Source: an uncultured Clostridia bacterium
GTDB lineage: Bacteria > Bacillota > Clostridia > Oscillospirales > Oscillospiraceae
Direction of reading: 5' to 3'
Assembly: GCA_947173485.1 (NCBI GenBank)
Contig: CAMWFH010000001.1
Span: 124,001-188,000, forward strand
Length of the DNA: 64,000 bases
Shown here: positions 26,607-33,971 of the stretch, piece after piece
Position numbering within the stretch: position 1 is the stretch's first letter
How the letters are laid out: every line of letters starts with the position of its first letter
Made by a program: the position numbers and the translations under genes
Notes under the pieces: model-generated
What the model was told of the DNA's origin: nothing
The model's database searches: none
The model's input: only the letters and a program-made list of their open reading frames with translations

Positions 26607-26755
26607 GATTTGACGCGCACTCCCTTCTCTGATATGTTCCTATCAAAATTTTTATGCGCCGTCTGCTGCTCCCGGGCGGCGGCGCGCCCCGCGCCCCCGG
26701 CGGAGGGCCGGAGACGTGGGGCTTTATGGGCACACCTGCCCTAAAACACACAAGA

Positions 26756-28186
26756 TCAGTTCATGTAATCGATCAGCGTCTGGCCCAGGAGCTGGTTGCC
26801 CACCTTCAGCGCTGCGTTGTAGCAGTACATATCCCAGGAGAACTGGCTGATGGCGTCGGCCAGGTCGATCTGCTCCACATCCAGGATCTGCTCCTGGATA
26901 TCCAGCCCCTGGGCGTCCAACCGCTTCTGGTTGGTCTGGAGGAACTTGGACTTGGCGTCCAGCTCCACATACTGAGCGGTCATCTCCTCCTGGGCGGCTT
27001 TCAGCTTATCCAGGAGACGGTTGGATGCTTCCTCGTCCTCTTTGCTGGCGTACTCGCCGCTCTCCGGGTCGCAGCGCTTCATGATCTCCGCTGCCTTCTT
27101 CGTCAGCATGATGATGTTCAGCGGGTCGCCGTCCTCATCCACACCGAAGCCCAGCATATTGATCCCTGGGAGGGCTGCATTGAAAGCATCACCGTTGATG
27201 ATGTTCCCCCGGCTCTCCTCCTCCAGGCCCATGCCCAGATCGATGTTCAGCTCCTCCTTGGACATCTTCACCAGCTTATTGTAGTTGATCTGGTCGTTGT
27301 AGTACGCCGCCCAGGCCTTTTCCACATCGCTGGCCGTATCCGCCACCTGCACTGGCTCCGTCAGGTCCGCAGGCACCTTGCCGTCCTTATCCAGGGCCGG
27401 GAACCCTGCCGGCACCTTGGAGGGATCCTCCTTGCTTGCGCCGGTGTAAAACGCATAGTAGGCTTTATCCAGATCGCTGGTGATCTCATCCTTCGGCGGG
27501 AACCAGTCGGCAGGCGCGTCTGCCGCAGTTTTTCCGGCTGGCAGCTTCGCTGCGTCACTGCCGCTCTCAAAATATGCCTTCCACTCATCAGCCTCTGTCT
27601 GGCTCATGGTCCCATCCTCGACCGCCTTCTCGGCGGCATCCTCCAGCCAGGTGGGGGCATTCTCCGCCGGGCTGGTCATGCCGCCGGAATTGACATCGAT
27701 GCCCCGGTAGTAGAGGGTGGACATATCATCGCTCCAGGAGAAGGGGGCATGGATGCCGTCCAGGCCACTGAACACGAACTGGTCGCCGTACTTGGCGCCG
27801 TTGAGAGTCTGGATGACGGACTCGCAGGTGGTGTCCATGACCTGGCCCAGGGTGTAGCGGGCATCGCCCTCCGGGTCGTTCTTGGCTACCAGATAGGAGT
27901 AGCGGCTGGTCTTGTCCTGGAGGTCGCCCACCGCCGCGCCCATGGCGGTCCAGCCGCTCTGGAAGCGCTTGTAGACGTTGCTGTTGTTCTGCGAATAGTC
28001 CGCGTTCTGGTAGAGGGACCGGCGCATCCGCCATGCCTTGATAGCCTCCGCCGGGGCCTCGGCGAAGGAGTTGAAGTTCCGCTGGGTCAGCACCTTATTC
28101 CGGGAGTCGTCCACATAGTTGGTGGAGTTCATCAGGTTATACCGGTAGGTGCGCATCTGCATATTGGTGGTGATACGAAAACCCAT
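26756..28186 (-). CDS. flgL: Hook-filament junction protein FlgL
   Basis: This 476-residue filament-base protein has a flagellin-like N-terminus (TTNMQMRTYRYNLMNSTNYV), the early signature YRSRYSYLVAKND-type helix and a C-terminal helix (LADAISQFSWDMYCYNAALK). The middle (about residues 150-320) is variable and less GC-rich. It lies 14 bases after flgK. The product is longer than the ~300 residues usual for FlgL because of this domain. Confidence 0.92.
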   Translation of the reverse strand: MGFRITTNMQMRTYRYNLMNSTNYVDDSRNKVLTQRNFNSFAEAPAEAIKAWRMRRSLYQNADYSQNNSNVYKRFQSGWTAMGAAVGDLQDKTSRYSYLVAKNDPEGDARYTLGQVMDTTCESVIQTLNGAKYGDQFVFSGLDGIHAPFSWSDDMSTLYYRGIDVNSGGMTSPAENAPTWLEDAAEKAVEDGTMSQTEADEWKAYFESGSDAAKLPAGKTAADAPADWFPPKDEITSDLDKAYYAFYTGASKEDPSKVPAGFPALDKDGKVPADLTEPVQVADTASDVEKAWAAYYNDQINYNKLVKMSKEELNIDLGMGLEEESRGNIINGDAFNAALPGINMLGFGVDEDGDPLNIIMLTKKAAEIMKRCDPESGEYASKEDEEASNRLLDKLKAAQEEMTAQYVELDAKSKFLQTNQKRLDAQGLDIQEQILDVEQIDLADAISQFSWDMYCYNAALKVGNQLLGQTLIDYMN

Positions 28187-28200
28187 ATCTGCTCTCCTCC

Positions 28201-30246
28201 TTAGATCGCGGTGCCGTTGATCAGCTTATCCAGCATCGAGTCGATGGTGGTCAGCAGACGGCAGGCCGCGGAGTACGACTTCTGGAACTGCATCATATTG
28301 GTGGCTTCCTCGTTCAGGTCCACGCCGGACACGCTGGAGCGGTCGTTGTCCAGATCCAGGGCCATCTGGTAGTAGCTCTCATAGAGCTTGTTCTCCCTCT
28401 GCTGGTCCTTGGACAGGGTGCCGGACACGTTGGTGAACATCTCCTGGATGTTGCCGTTGAAGAACCGGTTCTCTGTGACCGCCTCGCTGTAGCCCGTCTT
28501 GGGGAACCAGTCGATCTTCTCCTTCATCATGTAGATGATATGGTCGATATTGTCGTTGGCGCTGGAGTTGAGGATCGGGGTCCCATCGTCCCGGAGATCG
28601 TTGGGCTTGCTGGAGTTGAGTACCCGGATCTCACTGGTGGACCAGGCATGGGAGATGGAGATGTTCTTGGCTGTGATACCACTGGCATCGTTGCCGTTGC
28701 CGTTGTTGCTGAACATCACGCCGCCATCGTAGTAGGTGTAGTGGATATCCAGAGCCGCCTTCTCCCGGAGGACATTCAGATCGGCGCAGATCTTGCTCAT
28801 CTGGGCGTTGTACTCCGCCTCCGTCAGATCCTTCCCCAGCTCCAGGTCGCTGACAAAGATAGGCGTCCCATCCTCCCGCAAGACCTGGTTGCCGTCCTTG
28901 TCCAGGAAATAGGTATCTGCCGGCGAAGCGGGGTCTACATTGCTCTTCGTCTGATAAACGGTCTCCGGCGGCAGCTGGTTGGCCTCGTTGAACCGCTGGG
29001 CGATCGTCCGGGCCAGGGCGTCCAGGGAGTGCTGATAGTAGGGGATGCCCCGCTTGGTGGTGGAGTCGGGGTCCATGGAGAGGTCATGCTCACTGGAGAA
29101 CTCGCCCCGCTCGGTCAGCAGCTCCCGCTTGGCCTGGAACCCGCCGTAGAGGGTGTTGTCGCCCAGCTGGACGATATCCTCCATGGGCTTATTGGTCTTG
29201 GGGTCCCGGATGGGCCGCCCCTTGGCATCCACCAGGGGGGAGAGCTGGAAGAGGAGACGGTCGTTGGGCTCCTTCTGGGCCTTCTCAAACTCGTCCGTTG
29301 TGACCTTATAATTCGGAAGATTGGGGTCTGGCTGGTACTCCGGGTCATCGTCCTTCAGCATATACTTCCCGCCCTTAGTGGGGTCATTGCGGTCATAATT
29401 CGGATTGACTATAGCTGCATCCTCGGGGATACTGATCTGAGTCCCATACACGCCGTCGATCAGCATGATGGGGGGCGTGCCGGTGTCAGCGATGGAGATC
29501 GACAGCTTCTCCACCTCGTTATACTGGTCCAGCGGCTCCATGGAATAGGTCACATCGACCTTCATGTAGTAGGACAGCTTGTCGATGGCCAGGTTCCGGG
29601 CGTCACGCAGCTCCAGTGCCTTATCGCCGTGGATACCGGCGTTGCGGATCTGCTCGTTGAGGGCCCGGATATCGTTCAGCAGGCCGTTGACGGTGTCCAC
29701 ATCGTCGTGGAGGGAAGCGAGCTCGTCATTATAGACGGTCTCCAGCCCCTTGGCGTAGTCGTTGAGCAGTTGGGTCAAGGTGGAGGCGGAGGAGCGGACC
29801 AAGGTGTCGTACTCCTCGGTGCCCACATTTTTATGCAGAGTCTCCAGCTGCTTGATCATATCGTTGAACTGGTCCTCGATGATGCCGAAGTCCTCGGTGC
29901 CCTTGCCCACCTCGTCCAGCTTGTGGGCGAGCTGCTTGAGGCCGTTGAGGGTGGTCTCCGCCGCGCCCACGCTGGAGTTCTCGTTGCGGTAGCGGATATC
30001 CAGATAGGGGTCCCGGACCTGGGACACCCCGTCCACCATCACGCCGTAGCCGATGCTGACATCGAAATTGTTGGCGTAGCGGTCCGCGCCGCCGGAGTGG
30101 AGGCTGTAAAGATCCAGCCGCTGGCGGGTATAGCCCTCCGTGTTGATATTGGCGATATTGTTGCCCACCACATGCATGGCCGACATGGAGGAGTAGATCC
30201 CCATCCGGGCAGCGGTGAAGGAACCGAAAGTACCGATAACACCCAT
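28201..30246 (-). CDS. flgK: Hook-filament junction protein FlgK
   Basis: This 681-residue protein has the FlgK N-terminus (ARMGIYSSMSAMHVVGNNIA then NINTEGYTRQ) and C-terminus (GVDLNEEATNMMQFQKSYSA then ACRLLTTIDSMLDKLING). A long variable domain sits in between (about 250-560), enlarging it over the usual ~500-550. It is exported late with chaperone FlgN, encoded 38 bases upstream. Confidence 0.95.
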   Translation of the reverse strand: MGVIGTFGSFTAARMGIYSSMSAMHVVGNNIANINTEGYTRQRLDLYSLHSGGADRYANNFDVSIGYGVMVDGVSQVRDPYLDIRYRNENSSVGAAETTLNGLKQLAHKLDEVGKGTEDFGIIEDQFNDMIKQLETLHKNVGTEEYDTLVRSSASTLTQLLNDYAKGLETVYNDELASLHDDVDTVNGLLNDIRALNEQIRNAGIHGDKALELRDARNLAIDKLSYYMKVDVTYSMEPLDQYNEVEKLSISIADTGTPPIMLIDGVYGTQISIPEDAAIVNPNYDRNDPTKGGKYMLKDDDPEYQPDPNLPNYKVTTDEFEKAQKEPNDRLLFQLSPLVDAKGRPIRDPKTNKPMEDIVQLGDNTLYGGFQAKRELLTERGEFSSEHDLSMDPDSTTKRGIPYYQHSLDALARTIAQRFNEANQLPPETVYQTKSNVDPASPADTYFLDKDGNQVLREDGTPIFVSDLELGKDLTEAEYNAQMSKICADLNVLREKAALDIHYTYYDGGVMFSNNGNGNDASGITAKNISISHAWSTSEIRVLNSSKPNDLRDDGTPILNSSANDNIDHIIYMMKEKIDWFPKTGYSEAVTENRFFNGNIQEMFTNVSGTLSKDQQRENKLYESYYQMALDLDNDRSSVSGVDLNEEATNMMQFQKSYSAACRLLTTIDSMLDKLINGTAI

Positions 30247-30284
30247 CTGCTATGTTCTCCTTGTATGTATTTATAATGAATATC

Positions 30285-30746
30285 TCACGCCCGGAAATCC
30301 GTGCGGACCGGTGGGGCGCCGCTCTCCGGGCTCTGGGGCGCCGGGGGGGACTGTCCCATCTTCTTCATCGTCTGCTCGATGACCCGGAGGTTACACTCCA
30401 GGGCGTCTCTGGCCGCGTTGGAGGAGGCCCGGAAGATGTCGTACTGCCGCCGCAGCTCCTCGGCCACCTCCTTGGTCTCCAGGTCCATCCCTGGCGGGCA
30501 GTGGTCCAAGATATCCCGCAGGGGCACGTCCTCTAGCCCCAACTCCCGGATCATCCGGCCCCGCTTCTGCTCAGCGGAGCGCAAGGACAGGCTCAGCGCC
30601 TGCTCCCGCTTCATGCACTCCTCCACCCGCAGCACATCGCCCCGACCCACGGCCTTCGTCTTCTCCTGCTCCACCCCTGTCAGCTGCTCCAGGGTCTTGG
30701 CCAAGCCCCGCAGCAGGTCCAGGTAGGCGCTCCACTGGGCCCCCAT
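30285..30746 (-). CDS. flgN: FlgN-family export chaperone
   Basis: This is a 153-residue helical protein with the FlgN pattern (LEQLTGVEQEKTKAVGRGDV and EECMKREQALSLSLRSAEQK). It should chaperone FlgK and FlgL. The gene overlaps the flgM stop by one base. The C-terminal ~15 residues are Pro-rich and unstructured. Confidence 0.85.
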   Translation of the reverse strand: MGAQWSAYLDLLRGLAKTLEQLTGVEQEKTKAVGRGDVLRVEECMKREQALSLSLRSAEQKRGRMIRELGLEDVPLRDILDHCPPGMDLETKEVAEELRRQYDIFRASSNAARDALECNLRVIEQTMKKMGQSPPAPQSPESGAPPVRTDFRA

Positions 30747-31048
30747 CAGTCGGTGCCCTCCATCAGGAGCATCCGGGCGGCGATCTCCCGGGGGGAGACC
30801 TCATACTCCCCCGCCGCCACCTGCCGGCGCAGCTCCTGGATCTTCCCGGTGGTGTTCACCGTGCGCACCTGGGAGGACAGGTCGGCCACCAGCTCCCGGA
30901 AGGACGCGCCCCGGCTCTGCCCGGCGGCGGACAGGGAGATATGGTCATAGCACCCATCCTGCCGGCGCTCCCGCACACCGGCGGAGCCCGCCGGACGGGC
31001 CGTATTGGTCGTAATGGGCCGAAAGCCCTCTCGTCTGGATACCAGCAT
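30746..31048 (-). CDS. flgM: Anti-sigma-28 factor FlgM
   Basis: This is a 100-residue protein whose C-terminal half carries the FlgM helices (ELVADLSSQVRTVNTTGKIQ, then QVAAGEYEVSPREIAARML). The N-terminal part is disordered and basic. It holds sigma-28 inactive until hook completion. It is the first gene of the flgM-flgN-flgK-flgL-fliW-csrA block, after an AGGAGGG SD and a sigma-28-like promoter. Confidence 0.9.
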   Translation of the reverse strand: MLVSRREGFRPITTNTARPAGSAGVRERRQDGCYDHISLSAAGQSRGASFRELVADLSSQVRTVNTTGKIQELRRQVAAGEYEVSPREIAARMLLMEGTD

Positions 31049-31117
31049 AGTGATGCCCTCCTGCTTGCGCAGCGCCCGCGGCTGCGGGCAACGCCAGTCG
31101 TTCTTCTTGTATTATTT

Positions 31118-31144
31118 TTATCGGATCAAAAACCGGAAACATAA
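31118..31144 (-). promoter_or_regulatory. Sigma-28-like promoter of flgM block
   Basis: On the minus strand the -10 is TCCGATAA (31118-31125) and the -35 TTAT (31141-31144), with a 15-base spacer (consensus TAAA-N15-GCCGATAA). The -10 matches at seven of eight positions; the -35 is weak. The start would be about 60 bases upstream of flgM. The spacing and -10 resemble those at 51683-51709. Confidence 0.6.
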
Positions 31145-31215
31145 CAGACGGTGGAAATTTTTTCGCTCTGCCCGCCTCCTGGCTCCCCTCTCCAGGGAAA
31201 TTTTACTTTTTGGGA

Positions 31216-31245
31216 TTGCAACACACCGCCCTGCCGTGCTATAAT
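31216..31245 (+). promoter_or_regulatory. Sigma-A-type promoter of the PilZ gene
   Basis: TTGCAA (31216-31221), an 18-base spacer and TATAAT (31240-31245) lie about 95 bases before the PilZ start codon. It diverges from the flgM promoter. Confidence 0.72.
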
Positions 31246-31338
31246 GGCATAAAGACAGCCCCCTTTTCCTCCGATCTCCTCGGGGGCGAGGAAAAAAAGC
31301 GGCAGGGCCGCCGCAGTTTTATCGAGGTGAATACGGTT

Positions 31339-31983
31339 ATGAAATTGCTGGAATACTGTAAGAAAGCCGATGTGCTGGACGATGAGGGAGAGCTCCTCTG
31401 TACTGGCCAAGTGGAGCAGGGCTATTGGAGCGATATCCTGATCACCCTCCCCAGCAGCTTTGACTATGAGCAGCAGCCCTACTACCGCATCATGTTCTAC
31501 GATCCCACCATGGGACTGGCCACCTGCCGGTGTACCCTGTCCTCCCCGCTGAAAAAGACGGGACTGCCCTGGATCGTCTACCGGTGCGAGATCACCGGGG
31601 ACATCACCCAGATCCAGCGCCGCAACGACATCAAGATCCCCCTCTCCACCCCCACCCGGGTGAACGTCCGCCGCCTGGCCAACGGCGCTCCCCATGAGAA
31701 CCCCCAGGGCGGCTACCCCGCCACCATCAAGAACATCAGCGCCGGCGGCGTGTACCTGCTGGCCAACCTCCAGGTGGACGCCGGGTCCCTCCTCACCTTC
31801 CACTTCCGCATCCCCGGCAGCGACATCCCCCTGACCGCGGAGATCCTCCGGGCCGAGGAGCAGCCGCCCCAGGACCCGCCCCTCTGGGGCTATGGGTGCC
31901 GCTTCGTCGCTCTGTCCTCCCGCCACGAGAGCCAGCTGCGCAGCTATGTGTTCAAGGTGGAGCGGCAGATGTACAAGCGCTGA
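31339..31983 (+). CDS. PilZ-domain protein (YcgR/YpfA-like flagellar brake candidate)
   Basis: This 214-residue protein has an N-terminal YcgR-type domain and a C-terminal PilZ domain. The c-di-GMP motif is QRRNDIK at 93-99; the last Arg of the usual RxxxR is Lys99. The second motif, NISAGG (N132, S134, G137), is intact. In Bacillus, YpfA/DgrA slows the flagellar motor when bound to c-di-GMP. Divergent from flgM, it likely serves motility. The ATG (after GAGGTG) is chosen over a longer upstream frame. Confidence 0.87.
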   Translation: MKLLEYCKKADVLDDEGELLCTGQVEQGYWSDILITLPSSFDYEQQPYYRIMFYDPTMGLATCRCTLSSPLKKTGLPWIVYRCEITGDITQIQRRNDIKIPLSTPTRVNVRRLANGAPHENPQGGYPATIKNISAGGVYLLANLQVDAGSLLTFHFRIPGSDIPLTAEILRAEEQPPQDPPLWGYGCRFVALSSRHESQLRSYVFKVERQMYKR

Positions 31984-32038
31984 CCCGGGCGGCGGCCTTG
32001 CCGCACGGCCTAAATAAAACGAAAGAAGATGTTTCCCC

Positions 32039-33229
32039 ATGAATTTTGTCTTTATCTCCCCCCATTTCCCCCATACCTACTGGAACTTCTGCGAGCGGCT
32101 CCGCCGCAGCGGCGTCAACGTCCTGGGCATCGGTGACGCCCCCTATGACACCCTGGAGAGCGGCCTGCGCTTCGCCCTGACAGAGTACTACCGGGTAGAC
32201 AGCCTGGAGGACTACGACCAGGTCTACCGGGCCGTGGCCTTCTTCGCTTTCAAGTACGGCAAGATCGACTGGCTGGAGAGCAACAACGAGTACTGGCTGG
32301 AGCAGGACGCCCGCCTGCGGACCGACTTCCATATCACCACCGGCGTGGACTCCAAGGAGGTGGCGGCCTTCAAGAGCAAGTCCGGCATGAAGGCGTTCTA
32401 CGCCAAAGCCGGCGTGCCCACCGCCCGGTGCCAGAAGGTGACCACCCTCGCCGCCGCCAAGCGCTTCCTCACCAAGGTGGGCTACCCGGTGATCGTCAAG
32501 CCGGATAACGGCGTAGGCGCCGCCGCCACCAGCAAGATCGCCGACGAGCAGGCGCTGGCTGCTTTCTTCAACGACCTCCCCGCCGTCCCCTATGTGATGG
32601 AGGAGTTCGTGGAGGGCGACCTCTTCTCCTATGACGCCATCATCGACTCCCGCTGCGACCCCCTCTTCGAGTCCGCCGCCTTCTTCCCGGTCCAGGTGAT
32701 GGATTCCGTCAACGACCAGCTGGATTTCGGCTACTACGTCCTCAGCGAGCTGCCCCCCGCCCTGGCGGAGGCCGGCCGGGCCACGGTCCGGGCCTTCGGG
32801 GCCAGGAGCCGGTTCGTCCATCTGGAGTTCTTCCGCCTGCGCAAGGCCAAGAAGGACTTGGGCAAGAAGGGGGACTTCGTGGGCCTGGAGGTCAATATGC
32901 GCCCCGCCGGCGGCTACTCCCCGGACATGATGAACTACGCCCACAGCACCGACGTCTACCAGATCTGGGCCGACATGGTGGCCTCTGACAGCCGCCTGCT
33001 CCCCCCGCCTGAGAGCGAGCAGGTCTGCGTCTACGCCGCCCGGAGGGACTGCCACCAGTACCGCTACAGCGAGCGGGAGATCGCCGTGCGCTACGGCGGC
33101 ATCATCGTGATGCAGGAGCGTATGCCGGACATCTGGCAGGGGGCCATGGGCAACCAGATGTATATGGCCAAGGTCCCTGATGAGACCGCCGCCCAGGAAT
33201 TTATCCGATTCATCCAGGAAAAAGCCTGA
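32039..33229 (+). CDS. ATP-grasp domain carboxylate-amine ligase-like protein
   Basis: This 396-residue protein is of the ATP-grasp fold. Residues ~110-200 hold the nucleotide-binding part (KAFYAKAGVPTARCQ and VGYPVIVKPDNGVGAAATSK), and residues ~275-310 hold the metal-binding end (FVGLEVNMRPAGGYSPDMMN). The substrate cannot be read from sequence. The SD is weak (AAAGAAGATG). It is 55 bases after the PilZ gene on the same strand and may be co-transcribed. Confidence 0.85.
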   Translation: MNFVFISPHFPHTYWNFCERLRRSGVNVLGIGDAPYDTLESGLRFALTEYYRVDSLEDYDQVYRAVAFFAFKYGKIDWLESNNEYWLEQDARLRTDFHITTGVDSKEVAAFKSKSGMKAFYAKAGVPTARCQKVTTLAAAKRFLTKVGYPVIVKPDNGVGAAATSKIADEQALAAFFNDLPAVPYVMEEFVEGDLFSYDAIIDSRCDPLFESAAFFPVQVMDSVNDQLDFGYYVLSELPPALAEAGRATVRAFGARSRFVHLEFFRLRKAKKDLGKKGDFVGLEVNMRPAGGYSPDMMNYAHSTDVYQIWADMVASDSRLLPPPESEQVCVYAARRDCHQYRYSEREIAVRYGGIIVMQERMPDIWQGAMGNQMYMAKVPDETAAQEFIRFIQEKA

Positions 33230-33247
33230 CCGTCTGCCCCTCTGGGG

Positions 33248-33279
33248 CAAAAAAATGGCCGCCGGACGGCGGCCATTTT
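33248..33279 (+). terminator. Terminator after ATP-grasp gene
   Basis: There is a nine-base stem ATGGCCGCC/GGCGGCCAT (33255-33263 with 33268-33276), a GGAC loop and a short TTTT. A run of A precedes it. Confidence 0.75.
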
Positions 33280-33296
33280 CATGGAGGCAGAGCGCT

Positions 33297-33971
33297 ATGT
33301 TCACACCCGTCCTGACACGCCTCGACCAGGGGGAGGCCCTGCGGTATATGGGCTGTCCCCCCGACCCGCCGCCGCCGGAGACCCAGGCCCTGCTGGACCG
33401 GGGGGAGGCCGCCGTCCTGGCCGCCGCCGCCCCCAGGTGCGCCTATCTGGTCCTGCCCCTGGACCGGGGGACCATCCCCGGCTGCGTCTTTCAGCCCCAG
33501 GGGGCGGACATCGCCGCCCTGCTGGCGGACTGCGGCCAGGTCATCCTCCTCTGCGCCACCCTGGGGGCGGGCATCGACCGCCTGCTGCTCCAGGCCGAGG
33601 CCCGGGATATGGCCCTGGCCCTGGCGATGGACGCCCTGGCCTCCGCCGCCGTGGAGTCGGTCTGCGACAGCCTGGAGGCCCATCTGACCGCCCAATGGGC
33701 GGCCAAGGGCCTCTTCCTCACCGACCGCTTCAGTCCCGGCTACGGCGATATGCCCCTCTCCCAGCAGTCCGCCCTCTGCGCCGCTCTGGACGCCCAGCGG
33801 CAGATCGGCCTCACCGTCTCCTCCGCCGGACTGCTCATCCCCCGCAAATCCGTCACCGCCCTGATCGGCATCGCCCCCCGGCCCCAGCCCAAGCGGGGCC
33901 GGGACTGCCAGCAGTGCGCCGCGTTTCAAAACTGCCCCTATAGAAAGGAAGGGAAGACCTGTGGAAACTAA
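33297..33971 (+). CDS. Methionine synthase reactivation-domain protein (separate MetH C-terminal domain)
   Basis: This 224-residue protein matches the free-standing MetH activation-domain type known from Thermotoga and Clostridia. It reductively remethylates inactive cob(II)alamin. Visible features are SAM-site-like RFSPGYGDMPLSQQSALCAA and a C-terminal Cys cluster CQQCAAFQNCPYRKEGKTC, which may hold a metal or iron-sulphur centre. It overlaps the metH start by 11 bases. The ATG follows GGAGG. Confidence 0.85.
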   Translation: MFTPVLTRLDQGEALRYMGCPPDPPPPETQALLDRGEAAVLAAAAPRCAYLVLPLDRGTIPGCVFQPQGADIAALLADCGQVILLCATLGAGIDRLLLQAEARDMALALAMDALASAAVESVCDSLEAHLTAQWAAKGLFLTDRFSPGYGDMPLSQQSALCAALDAQRQIGLTVSSAGLLIPRKSVTALIGIAPRPQPKRGRDCQQCAAFQNCPYRKEGKTCGN

